Assembly (NCBI GenBank): GCA_002420235.1 | Contig: DIHQ01000129.1 | Span: 1 to 5,239 of the forward strand | DNA length: 5,239 nt | Direction of reading: 5' to 3' | From: Flavobacteriales bacterium UBA5692 | GTDB taxonomy: Bacteria; Bacteroidota; Bacteroidia; Flavobacteriales_D; Sanyastnellaceae | Part shown: positions 1 to 5,239 of the stretch, piece after piece | Layout of the letters: the number at the start of each line of letters is the position of its first letter | How positions within the stretch are numbered: position 1 is the stretch's first letter | Notes under the pieces: model-generated | What the model was told of the DNA's origin: nothing | The model's database searches: none | The model's input: only the letters and a program-made list of their open reading frames with translations | Translations under genes and position numbers: made by a program

Positions 1-279
1 TGTAACGCGCGCACCAATGGGCATTCCCTTACGCAATTTGAAGTTCGACACGTCTTTGGTTGAAATGGTCTTCACTGCTTTCTGTCCAGCTACACGTGTC
101 ATTTCCTCAGTTGCGTGTTCTACAATTTTTTTGTCTGCAATCGCTTTACCAAGCCCTTGGTTCAGACAAATCTTGGTAATGCGGGGAACCTGCATCACGG
201 TCGTGTACTCAAAGCGCTCCTTGAGCGAGGGTACAATTTCCTCAGCGTACTGAGTCTGGAGTCTTGGTGTATAACTCAT
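1..279 (-). CDS. rplE: 50S ribosomal protein L5, N-terminal part (3' end outside window)
   Basis: The gene starts at the ATG at 279 and runs off the left edge after 93 codons, about half of the usual 180 or so. My reading of the reverse strand gives MSYTPRLQTQYAEEIVPSLK, then FEYTTVMQVPRITKICLNQG (residues 23-42), LGKAIADKKIVEHATEEM, VAGQKAVKTISTKDVSNFKL and RKGMPIGARVT at the window end. This matches E. coli L5 (NYNSVMQVPRVEKITLNMG, GEAIADKK, SGQKPL, GFKIRQGYPIGCKVT). L5 binds 5S rRNA and, with L18, anchors it in the central protuberance, where it also contacts P-site tRNA. The start overlaps the rplX stop as TGATG. A GAGGA lies about nine bases upstream within the rplX coding sequence and could act as a Shine-Dalgarno site, although it is also explained by the codons for Glu-Glu. 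Confidence 0.96.
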   Translation of the reverse strand, partial: MSYTPRLQTQYAEEIVPSLKERFEYTTVMQVPRITKICLNQGLGKAIADKKIVEHATEEMTRVAGQKAVKTISTKDVSNFKLRKGMPIGARVT

Positions 280-599
280 CACTTCAGTTCCTCATTGGTT
301 TTCTTCGAAAATCGAACAAGCTTGCCGTCATCGCCACGGCGCCGTCCCACGCGAGTCGCGTTGCCTGCAGCATCGACGACCATCACGTTCGAAATATGAA
401 TGCCCGCTTCAACACTCTCAATCCCACCTTGTGGGTTGGCCGGTCCAGGCTTCACGTGTTTCTTGACCATGTTAATGCCTTCGATCTTCACTCGATCGGA
501 CTTGCGGTCGACAAACACGACTGTGCCTTGCTTGCCTCTGCTCCCGCCTGCAATCACCTTCACGGTATCTCCTTTCTTAACTTTTACTCGCTTAAACAT
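279..599 (-). CDS. rplX: 50S ribosomal protein L24
   Basis: L24 is an assembly initiator protein that binds the 5' domain of 23S rRNA. I set the start at the ATG at 599, giving MFKRVKVKKGDTVKVIAGGS and 106 residues, a normal length. An in-frame ATG at 638 would overlap rplN by 29 bases and add 13 unrelated residues. A KOW motif covers about residues 7-35, with KKGDTVKVIAGGSRGKQGTV. It is followed by VKIEGINMVKKHVKPGP, GGIESVEAGIHISNVMVVD (about 58-76) and a basic C-terminus containing RVGRRRGDDGKLVRFSKK. The leader next to the start reads GAAAACCATG, without a Shine-Dalgarno sequence. The stop TGA shares its A with the rplE start (TGATG). Confidence 0.96.
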   Translation of the reverse strand: MFKRVKVKKGDTVKVIAGGSRGKQGTVVFVDRKSDRVKIEGINMVKKHVKPGPANPQGGIESVEAGIHISNVMVVDAAGNATRVGRRRGDDGKLVRFSKKTNEELK

Positions 600-609
600 G
601 GTTTTCGAA

Positions 610-978
610 TTAAAGCACCTCGGGGGCAAGTGAGACAATTTTCATGAAATCCTTCTCGCGAAGTTCACGGGCCACAGGGCCAAAAATTCGGGTTCCGCGC
701 ATCTCGCCATTTGCGTTCAGTAAAACAATCGCGTTATCATCAAATCGGATGTACGATCCATCCGCTCGTCGAACGGACTTCTTTGTACGAACGACTACCC
801 CTTTCGAGACAGCACCTTTTTTGATGTTACCGTTCGGTGTCGCTGCCTTGACAGTCACAACTACGGTATCTCCGATGCTTGCATATCGCCGACGTGTACC
901 ACCCAACACGCGAATGCAAAGGACTTCCTTTGCTCCACTGTTGTCAGCCACCTTCATACGGGATTCTTGTTGTATCAT
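610..978 (-). CDS. rplN: 50S ribosomal protein L14
   Basis: L14 binds 23S rRNA, partners with L19 in an inter-subunit bridge and is the contact point for the silencing factor RsfS. The 122-residue product has the canonical length and begins MIQQESRMKVADNSGAKEVL. Next come CIRVLGGTRRRYASIGDTVVVTVK (21-44), KKGAVSKGVVVRTKK (53-67), RRADGSYIRFDDNAIVLLN (70-88) and the signature GEMRGTRIFGPVARELR (91-107). It ends FMKIVSLAPEVL, as in most bacteria. All blocks are intact. It follows rpsQ after 34 bases, a position that marks the start of the separate spc operon in E. coli, and precedes rplX by 10 bases. Confidence 0.98.
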   Translation of the reverse strand: MIQQESRMKVADNSGAKEVLCIRVLGGTRRRYASIGDTVVVTVKAATPNGNIKKGAVSKGVVVRTKKSVRRADGSYIRFDDNAIVLLNANGEMRGTRIFGPVARELREKDFMKIVSLAPEVL

Positions 979-1012
979 CTTCTGATTTCTTTCACTTTAA
1001 ACTCTTGCGCGT
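979..1012 (-). promoter_or_regulatory. A-rich leader between rpsQ and rplN
   Basis: These 34 bases are the longest non-coding stretch in the window. On the coding strand the part next to the rplN ATG is purine-rich (AAAGAAATCAGAAG then ATG) and has no AGGAGG-type site. A-rich leaders of this kind commonly drive initiation in Bacteroidota. I see no TAnnTTTG promoter element of the Bacteroidota type and no inverted repeat followed by a T-run, so I read it as a translation leader inside a continuous transcript, not a new operon start. The functional reading is an inference from base composition. Confidence 0.3.
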
Positions 1013-1288
1013 TTACTTCGCTCGCTCAATCACTTCGACTAGTCGCCAGTTTTTGCGTTTACTCAATGGTCGAGTTTCCATTATGCGTACTGTATCGCCA
1101 ATGTTGCAGGTATCCGCCTCGTCATGCGCCATGAATTTACTTGTCTTCTTGACAAATTTTCCATATTTCGGATGCTTCTCTTTGCGCTCTACCGTCACGG
1201 TGATGCTTTTGGTCATGGAATTAGACGTGACAACGCCAATTCGTTCTTTGCGCAAGTTGCGCTCCAATGGTGTACTTTCAGTGCTCAT
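1013..1288 (-). CDS. rpsQ: 30S ribosomal protein S17
   Basis: S17 is a primary 16S rRNA-binding protein with an OB fold, located in the body of the 30S subunit. The 91-residue product has NLRKERIGVVTSNSMTKSIT at residues 11-30 and KHPKYGKFVKKTSKFMAHDE at 38-57. The family signature GDTVRIMETRPLSKRKNW at 64-81 precedes a strand ending LVEVIERAK. The first ten residues (MSTESTPLER) are a short extension compared with E. coli S17 (84 residues). The start at 1288 overlaps the rpmC stop as ATGA, which implies coupled translation. In E. coli rpsQ is the last gene of the S10 operon; here it is followed by a 34-base gap and then rplN. Confidence 0.97.
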   Translation of the reverse strand: MSTESTPLERNLRKERIGVVTSNSMTKSITVTVERKEKHPKYGKFVKKTSKFMAHDEADTCNIGDTVRIMETRPLSKRKNWRLVEVIERAK

Positions 1289-1485
1289 GAGTTCGCGTTC
1301 TTACGGGCATTTAATTCAGTCATTAAGCGGGCAACATCTCGCTTCTTATACTGGAGAGCAGTCGTGGACTCCAAACCTGCAATTGTGTGGTTGAACCGGA
1401 GCTTGGCGAGAGCTTCGCGCTCTACTTCGATACGCTCCTGCAAATCAGAGTCAGAGAGTTGTCGGATTTCAGTCATTTTAATCAT
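1285..1485 (-). CDS. rpmC: 50S ribosomal protein L29
   Basis: L29 is a small two-helix protein near the exit tunnel opening, next to L23. The product shows TEIRQLSDSDLQERIEVERE (N-terminal helix) and QYKKRDVARLMTELNARKN (C-terminal helix), the standard L29 arrangement. I prefer the ATG at 1485 (MIKMTEI, 66 residues) because it forms a TGATG overlap with the rplP stop, the same junction used at rplC/rplD and rplX/rplE. The ATG at 1476 (MTEIRQL, 63 residues) also fits the family length and cannot be excluded. An in-frame extension further upstream lies inside rplP and has no family support. The 3' end overlaps rpsQ by four bases (ATGA). Identity is firm; the exact start is uncertain by three codons. 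Confidence 0.94.
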   Translation of the reverse strand: MIKMTEIRQLSDSDLQERIEVEREALAKLRFNHTIAGLESTTALQYKKRDVARLMTELNARKNANS

Positions 1486-1904
1486 CACTCTGAATAATCT
1501 GGGCGTACGACAAACTTGCACTTCACGGGCAACTTCTGTGCTCCGAGTCGCAAGGCTTCTTGTGCAGTATCCATGCGGACACCGTCAACTTCGAACATCA
1601 ATCGACCAGGTCGGACAGGAGCTACCCAGTGACTAGGTGCACCTTTACCCTTACCCATACGAACTTCTGCAGGTTTTGATGTAATGGGCTTATCTGGAAA
1701 GATTCGAATCCACACTTGGCCTTCACGCTTCATATGTCGGGTGATGGCAATACGTGCGGCCTCAATCTGTCGTGAAGTTATAAATCCTTCTTCTAACGTC
1801 TTGATTCCGAATGATCCATATGCGAGGGTGCTTCCACGATACGCCAATCCGCGTATCCGGCCCTTTTGCATCTTTCTGAATTTCGTTCTTTTCGGCTGTA
1901 GCAT
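1485..1904 (-). CDS. rplP: 50S ribosomal protein L16
   Basis: L16 is a late-assembling 50S protein that helps shape the A-site tRNA pocket next to 5S rRNA. The 139-residue product is normal in length and begins with the universal MLQPKRTKFRKMQKGR. Other landmarks are GSFGIKTLEEGFITSRQIEAARIAI (residues 30-54), WIRIFPDKPITSKPAEVRMGKGKG (65-88) and VRPGRLMFEVDGV (97-109). Arg82 in the RMGKGKG motif corresponds to E. coli Arg81, which is hydroxylated in that species; I cannot tell whether it is modified here. The start follows rpsC by 15 bases. That gap carries a GAGG placed unusually close to the ATG (TTGAGGTCATG), so its role as a Shine-Dalgarno site is doubtful. The stop overlaps the rpmC start as TGATG. 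Confidence 0.97.
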   Translation of the reverse strand: MLQPKRTKFRKMQKGRIRGLAYRGSTLAYGSFGIKTLEEGFITSRQIEAARIAITRHMKREGQVWIRIFPDKPITSKPAEVRMGKGKGAPSHWVAPVRPGRLMFEVDGVRMDTAQEALRLGAQKLPVKCKFVVRPDYSE

Positions 1905-1919
1905 GACCTCAATCTTCTA

Positions 1920-2639
1920 TCAGTTTCGCGGACGACGACGACCTCCGCCTTGGCGGCCTCCGCCGCGGCGATCGTTCGATTGCTTTTGTGGTGGGATGGG
2001 CGACAAGTCCTTCTTGCCATATATCTCACCCCGGCAAATCCAGCATTTAATGCCGATTCGACCATAGGTGGTGTGTGCCTCCATTAACGCGTAGTCAATG
2101 TCCGCACGGAAGGTGTGCAATGGGATACGGCCCTCTTTATAAGATTCTGAACGCGCGATTTCCGCACCATTCACACGTCCTGCAATGTTGATTTTGATTC
2201 CTTCTGCCCCTAAGCGCATCGTACCAGCAATGGCCATTTTAATGGCGCGGCGGTGTGAAATGCGCGCTTCGATTTGACGGGCGATACTCTCAGCAACGAG
2301 CTTAGCATCCAGCTCCGGGCGCTTAATCTCGAAAATATTGATTTGCACTTCCTTACCTGTCAGTTTCTTTAATTCTTCGCGGAGCTTATCCACTTCTTGT
2401 CCGCCTTTTCCAATGATTACGCCTGGTCGGGCGGACTTCACGGTCACTGTCACCAACTTTAGCGTGCGCTCGATGATGATGTTTGATACGCTCGCCTTCC
2501 GCAGACGAGCCAATAGGTACTCACGGATTTTCTCATCCTCTACAAGTTTATCCTTGTAGTCGTTACCTCCGTACCAGTTTGAGTCCCATCCACGAATGAA
2601 CCCCAGTCGATTTCCAATTGGATTTGTTTTCTGTCCCAT
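1920..2639 (-). CDS. rpsC: 30S ribosomal protein S3
   Basis: S3 is a 30S head protein at the mRNA entry channel and takes part in mRNA unwinding. The 239-residue product starts MGQKTNPIGNRLGFIRGWDS. The type 2 KH domain follows, with its GxxG loop visible as VIIGKGGQEVDKL (GKGG at 77-80). The C-terminal domain contains HRRAIKMA (129-136); Arg130, Arg131 and Lys134 correspond to the E. coli residues implicated in helicase activity. It ends with GIKCWICRGEIYGKKDLSP. After this comes a low-complexity tail, residues about 216-239, rich in Arg and Gly (RRGGGRQGGGRRRPRN). The start lies 3 bases after rplV in the context TAAACCATG, with no Shine-Dalgarno sequence. It ends in TGA followed by an in-frame TAG. 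Identity is certain; only the tail is variable in the family. Confidence 0.98.
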   Translation of the reverse strand: MGQKTNPIGNRLGFIRGWDSNWYGGNDYKDKLVEDEKIREYLLARLRKASVSNIIIERTLKLVTVTVKSARPGVIIGKGGQEVDKLREELKKLTGKEVQINIFEIKRPELDAKLVAESIARQIEARISHRRAIKMAIAGTMRLGAEGIKINIAGRVNGAEIARSESYKEGRIPLHTFRADIDYALMEAHTTYGRIGIKCWICRGEIYGKKDLSPIPPQKQSNDRRGGGRQGGGRRRPRN

Positions 2640-2642
2640 GGT

Positions 2643-3041
2643 TTAATTTTTGACGGAGTCTACAATGATGGTTACGTGGTTGCTTCGCTTGCGAATCCTG
2701 TGAGCACGACCCTGAGGTGCAGTCTGGAGACGCTTCAACATACGCGCACTGTCCACCTTCACTTCACGGATAATCAAATCTGACTCTTCTGGATTGACAC
2801 CGGCATTTTTTGCTTCCCAGTTTGCAATCGCCGAGCGGAGCAGCTTCTCCAATCGGTTGGACGCCTCTTGTGGGCTGAGCTTTAAAATATTCAATGCCTG
2901 AAAAACATCCTTGCCTCGCACCGAATCAGCGACTAGACGCATCTTCCTTGGAGAAGTTGGGCAGTTATTGAGCTTCGCCATGGCGATGCTCGACATTTCT
3001 TCCTTTCGCGCTTCCGCCGCGATTCGTTTTCGTTTTCCCAT
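2643..3041 (-). CDS. rplV: 50S ribosomal protein L22
   Basis: L22 binds all domains of 23S rRNA and, with L4, forms the narrow part of the exit tunnel through a long beta-hairpin. The 132-residue protein has an N-terminal basic extension (MGKRKRIAAEARKEEMSS, residues 1-18). The family core then begins with AKLNNCPTSPRKMRLVAD (22-39), VRGKDVFQALNIL and EKLLRSAIANWEAKN. The tunnel hairpin covers about residues 94-125, with DSARMLKRLQTAPQGRAHRI and RKRSNHVTIIV. The extension makes it longer than E. coli L22 (110 residues), but this form is typical of Bacteroidota, which supports the start at 3041 over the internal Met16 and Met21. It starts 5 bases after rpsS and stops 3 bases before rpsC. Confidence 0.97.
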   Translation of the reverse strand: MGKRKRIAAEARKEEMSSIAMAKLNNCPTSPRKMRLVADSVRGKDVFQALNILKLSPQEASNRLEKLLRSAIANWEAKNAGVNPEESDLIIREVKVDSARMLKRLQTAPQGRAHRIRKRSNHVTIIVDSVKN

Positions 3042-3046
3042 GACTG

Positions 3047-3322
3047 TTATCGCTTCTTGTCTTTCTTATCCGCATGACCACGGAAGGTGCGGGTGGGTGA
3101 GAATTCACCGAGTTTGTGACCGACCATATTTTCAGTGACGAAAACAGGAATGAACTGGCGTCCATTGTGAACAGCCACAGTCAATCCGACAAAATCAGGT
3201 GTAATGGTACTGGAACGAGACCACGTCTTGATCACGGACTTTTTACCTGAGGATTGCATAGCTTCAACACGCTGGTTGAGCTTGTAGTGGACAAATGGGG
3301 GTTTTTTTAGTGAACGTGACAT
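3047..3322 (-). CDS. rpsS: 30S ribosomal protein S19
   Basis: S19 sits in the head of the 30S subunit, pairs with S13 and contacts the A-site region and the bridge to the 50S subunit. The 91-residue product is normal in length. The core VIKTWSRSSTITPDFVG (residues 30-46) and the signature ENMVGHKLGEFSPTRTFRGH (64-83) are complete, followed by a lysine-rich tail (ADKKDKKR). The N-terminus reads MSRSLKKPPFVHYKL; most S19 proteins have KKGPF here, so Pro8 replaces a usually conserved Gly. That codon lies in an A7-C5 run on the coding strand, but the reading frame is intact on both sides. It starts 5 bases after rplB and ends 5 bases before rplV. Confidence 0.97.
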   Translation of the reverse strand: MSRSLKKPPFVHYKLNQRVEAMQSSGKKSVIKTWSRSSTITPDFVGLTVAVHNGRQFIPVFVTENMVGHKLGEFSPTRTFRGHADKKDKKR

Positions 3323-3327
3323 GGCTA

Positions 3328-4149
3328 TTATTTCTTGCGGCGTTCAACGATGTACTTCGAGCTGTTCTTGCGCGGATTACGTGTCTTGTAACCCTTAGCT
3401 GGAATTCCATTGCGCGACCGTGGATGTCCACCTGAGGACCGACCCTCGCCACCACCCATTGGGTGATCAACAGGGTTCATGACCACACCACGAACACGCG
3501 GTCGGCGTCCCAACCAGCGCGAACGACCAGCTTTACCTGAGACCTGAAGATTATGCTCTGCATTGCTAACGGAACCAATGACAGCTAAACACGTCACCAG
3601 AATCATACGGGTTTCACCACTGGGCAACTTGACAATCGCGTACTTACCATCGCGGGCGTTCAGTTGTGCGGAAGATCCAGCACTGCGAGCAAGAGCGGCT
3701 CCCTTACCTGGATGCAACTCAATGCTATGAATGATTGTACCCAGTGGGATGTCGGACAAATACATCGCATGTCCAATGTTTGGCGTGGCTTGCTTACCGC
3801 TGTGGATTTTCATCCCCGGCTTTAGACCCTGAGGAGCGATGATATAGCGCTTCTCTCCATCGGTGTATTCCACCAGGCAAATGCGTGCCGAACGGTTTGG
3901 GTCATACTCGACCGTTAAGACCGTAGCTTCCATGTACTTGTTGCGCTTGAAATCAATCAAGCGATATCGACGCTTGTGGCCACCGCCGCGGTAACGCATG
4001 GTCATTTTACCGTCTGCGTTCCTTCCGCCTGACTTCTTAATGGGTCGCAGCAAAGGCTTGTGTGGCTTGTCCGAGGTAATGTCTTCAAACTTCGACAAAA
4101 CCTTGTGTCTAGTGCCCGGGGTAATAGGGTTGAATTTACGAAGTGCCAT
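3328..4149 (-). CDS. rplB: 50S ribosomal protein L2
   Basis: L2 is one of the most conserved 50S proteins; it is needed for subunit association and for building the peptidyl transferase centre. I place the start at the ATG at 4149, giving MALRKFNPITPGTRHKV and 273 residues, the same length as E. coli L2. An in-frame extension to 4176 (MTSTKTSKP) would overlap the end of rplW and lacks family support. Visible landmarks are GGGHKRRYRLIDFKRNK (about 55-71), VEYDPNRSARI (80-90), the SH3-like middle (PGKGAALARSAGSSAQL) and VMNPVDHPMGGGEGR (223-237). The D228/H229 pair, important for function in E. coli, is intact at the same numbering. Met231, SGGHPRSR and the ending YIVERRKK are Bacteroidota-like. 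The gene ends in TAA followed by an in-frame TAG. Confidence 0.98.
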   Translation of the reverse strand: MALRKFNPITPGTRHKVLSKFEDITSDKPHKPLLRPIKKSGGRNADGKMTMRYRGGGHKRRYRLIDFKRNKYMEATVLTVEYDPNRSARICLVEYTDGEKRYIIAPQGLKPGMKIHSGKQATPNIGHAMYLSDIPLGTIIHSIELHPGKGAALARSAGSSAQLNARDGKYAIVKLPSGETRMILVTCLAVIGSVSNAEHNLQVSGKAGRSRWLGRRPRVRGVVMNPVDHPMGGGEGRSSGGHPRSRNGIPAKGYKTRNPRKNSSKYIVERRKK

Positions 4150-4153
4150 TGGT

Positions 4154-4447
4154 TTAGATGTTTTCGTAGAAGTCAATCATTTCTCCTTCGGCCAAACTCA
4201 CGATGGCCTTTTTGTATCCGACTGTTCGACCTTTAATGGTACCAGCCTTAGTGAAGCGCTGGCGACTCTTTCCGTCAACGCGAAGCGTTCGGACAGAACT
4301 TACGGTCACACCGTACTCTTTTTCGACTGCTTTTCTAATTTCCACTTTGTTTGCACCGTCTGCCACAATAAAACCAAAGGCATTATTCTTCTCAGTATCG
4401 GCAGTCATCTTCTCGGTGATGAGGGGCTTAATTAATATCTGTGACAT
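4154..4447 (-). CDS. rplW: 50S ribosomal protein L23
   Basis: L23 binds domain III of 23S rRNA at the mouth of the exit tunnel, where it docks trigger factor and the signal recognition particle. The 97-residue product starts MSQILIKPLITEKM, the family's N-terminal motif. Next come FGFIVADGANKVEIRKAVEK (residues 24-43) and YGVTVSSVRTL, which form the core alpha/beta fold. The basic loop follows (GKSRQRFTKAGTIKGRTVGYKKA, residues 59-81), and the protein ends with a strand finishing in IDFYENI, an ending common in Bacteroidota. The length is normal. It starts 8 bases after the rplD stop, with no Shine-Dalgarno sequence in that gap, and is followed 4 bases later by rplB. This gene order and spacing point to co-transcription. 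Confidence 0.97.
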   Translation of the reverse strand: MSQILIKPLITEKMTADTEKNNAFGFIVADGANKVEIRKAVEKEYGVTVSSVRTLRVDGKSRQRFTKAGTIKGRTVGYKKAIVSLAEGEMIDFYENI

Positions 4448-4455
4448 AACGATTA

Positions 4456-5082
4456 TTATTTGAGCATCCCTTCAATCACCTTGTGGGCATCGTCCACGAA
4501 GATGAGGGTGTTACAATTCATGATGTCGTAAGTGCTTAAGTCACTGGCCAACATGACGCGGTGTTTAGCCAAGTTCCGACTGCTCATGTAGACATTATTG
4601 TCAGGCACGGGCAAAACCATCAAAGTCTTATTTTCCGCTAATTCTAGGCCTTTCATCAAGCCAGCGAAGTCCTTGGTCTTTGGGGTATCCATTTTCAGTC
4701 CTTCAACCAAAACAATCGCCTTCTCCTTGGCTTTGTAGCTTAAAGCACTGCGACGAGCCAGACGCTTCACTTTGGTGTTGAGCTTTTGCGTATAATCTCG
4801 TGGTTCTGGACCGAAAGTGGTACCTCCTCCACGGAACAATGGGTTCTTGATGGAACCAGCACGTGCTGTACCTGTTCCCTTCTGCTTCTTTATTTTTCGG
4901 GTTGAACCGGAGACCAGTCCACGGTGCAATGTGTCGTGCGTCCCTTGGCGCTGTGCAGCTTGGAATCGCTTAACGTCTAGGTATATCGCGTGATCATTTG
5001 GCTCGATGCCAAACACTGATTTATTCAAGGTCACCGACTTAGCGGTTTTTGAACCATCGGAATTATAGATATCTACTTTCAT
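4456..5082 (-). CDS. rplD: 50S ribosomal protein L4
   Basis: L4 is a 23S rRNA-binding protein with a globular body and a long loop that lines the peptide exit tunnel. The 208-residue length is usual for the family. The loop is seen at about residues 62-90, with KKQKGTGTARAGSIKNPLFR and then GGGTTFGPEPRDY, equivalent to RQKGTGRARSGS in E. coli. The C-terminal half has the expected alternating helix/strand pattern, including LMVLPVPDNN, and ends NTLIFVDDAHKVIEGMLK. I chose the ATG at 5082 because it gives MKVDIYN and a TGATG overlap with the rplC stop. A GTG one codon upstream (5085) is possible but would only add one Met. The gene ends in tandem stops TAA TAA. In E. coli L4 also represses the S10 operon through a leader upstream of rpsJ; any such leader would lie outside this window. 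Confidence 0.97.
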   Translation of the reverse strand: MKVDIYNSDGSKTAKSVTLNKSVFGIEPNDHAIYLDVKRFQAAQRQGTHDTLHRGLVSGSTRKIKKQKGTGTARAGSIKNPLFRGGGTTFGPEPRDYTQKLNTKVKRLARRSALSYKAKEKAIVLVEGLKMDTPKTKDFAGLMKGLELAENKTLMVLPVPDNNVYMSSRNLAKHRVMLASDLSTYDIMNCNTLIFVDDAHKVIEGMLK

Positions 5083-5239
5083 CACGCTTCTGGTTTACTG
5101 ATTTCGACAGTGGAACCTTTATGTCCTGGGACCGCACCTTTCACAACCATAACACATTCCTCAGGGAGGATTTTCACGATTTCGAGGTTTTCGATCGTGA
5201 CGCGCGTATTGCCCATCTGACCTGCCATTCGCATGCCTT
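5082..5239 (-). CDS. rplC: 50S ribosomal protein L3, C-terminal part (5' end outside window)
   Basis: Only the last 51 codons are in the window; the gene runs off the right edge and the first full codon begins at 5237. The translation starts GMRMAGQMGNTRVTIENLEI and closes with VVKGAVPGHKGS followed by a short basic tail. This matches the C-terminal beta-barrel end of L3, where E. coli has KKMAGQMGNERVT and LLLVKGAVPGATGS. L3 binds 23S rRNA early in 50S assembly and lies close to the peptidyl transferase centre, but the loop that reaches that centre is outside the window. The stop TGA shares its A with the ATG of rplD (TGATG), and a second in-frame TGA follows directly. Position ahead of L4 is the standard S10 operon order. 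The identity is firm; only completeness is limited by the window edge. Confidence 0.96.
   Translation of the reverse strand, partial: GMRMAGQMGNTRVTIENLEIVKILPEECVMVVKGAVPGHKGSTVEISKPEA

Noticed and set aside
17..647. Plus-strand open frames of 77 to 127 codons opposite rplE, rplX and rplN
   Set aside because: They lie antisense to firmly identified, full-length ribosomal protein genes, overlap one another and show no recognisable domain; they are shadows of the real genes.
879..1636. Plus-strand open frames of 171 and 170 codons opposite rplN to rplP
   Set aside because: They cross several gene junctions on the opposite strand and overlap each other in different frames. Their translations look like random antisense sequence with no family motif.
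1945..1956. Hairpin-capable CCGCC-TT-GGCGG as a terminator between rpsC and rplP
   Set aside because: It lies inside the rpsC coding sequence, has a very short stem and loop, and is not followed by a T-run on the coding strand; it is explained by Gly and Arg codons.
1793..2065. Minus-strand 90-codon open frame spanning the rpsC/rplP junction
   Set aside because: It is an alternative frame of the Arg/Gly-rich end of rpsC and the start of rplP; both real proteins are complete without it, and it has no family match that I recognise.
4150..4176. Upstream extension of L2 by nine residues (MTSTKTSKP)
   Set aside because: It would overlap the end of rplW by 23 bases and lies ahead of the conserved MALRKFNP start, which already gives the canonical 273-residue length.
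3998..4435. Plus-strand 145-codon open frame opposite rplB and rplW
   Set aside because: It is fully antisense to two intact ribosomal protein genes and has no recognisable motif.

Overview
The window is an uninterrupted stretch of the universal S10-spc ribosomal protein gene cluster, read entirely from the minus strand (right to left). It comes from a bacterium that is almost certainly a member of the Bacteroidota. Thirteen genes are present in the order rplC(partial)-rplD-rplW-rplB-rpsS-rplV-rpsC-rplP-rpmC-rpsQ-rplN-rplX-rplE(partial). The assignment to Bacteroidota rests on protein signatures: L2 carries VDHPMGGGEGRSSGGHPRSR and ends in YIVERRKK; L22 has the basic extension MGKRKRIAAEARKE before AKLNNCPTSPRKMRLVAD; S3 begins MGQKTNPIGNRLGFIRGWDS. 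Starts mostly lack a clear Shine-Dalgarno sequence and tend to have A-rich leaders, which also fits that phylum. Class or genus cannot be resolved from what I can see.

Layout, in transcription order from the right edge. The last 51 codons of rplC (L3) overlap rplD (L4) by one base. Then follow rplW (L23), rplB (L2), rpsS (S19), rplV (L22) and rpsC (S3), separated by 3 to 8 bases. After a 15-base gap come rplP (L16), rpmC (L29) and rpsQ (S17), joined by 1- and 4-base overlaps. A 34-base gap, the largest in the window, precedes rplN (L14). After 10 bases comes rplX (L24), which overlaps the first 93 codons of rplE (L5) by one base. There is no RNA gene, mobile element, CRISPR array, large repeat or recognisable promoter or terminator, and no non-coding stretch longer than 34 bases.

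The genes work as one unit: all encode structural proteins of the 30S (S3, S17, S19) or 50S (L2, L3, L4, L5, L14, L16, L22, L23, L24, L29) subunit and are probably co-transcribed from a promoter upstream of the window, with tight translational coupling. The region is conserved core genome. No new biological system is visible. The observations worth noting are small: unusually frequent tandem stop codons at gene junctions, an Arg/Gly-rich tail on S3, and an atypical Pro in the N-terminus of S19 inside a homopolymer tract.
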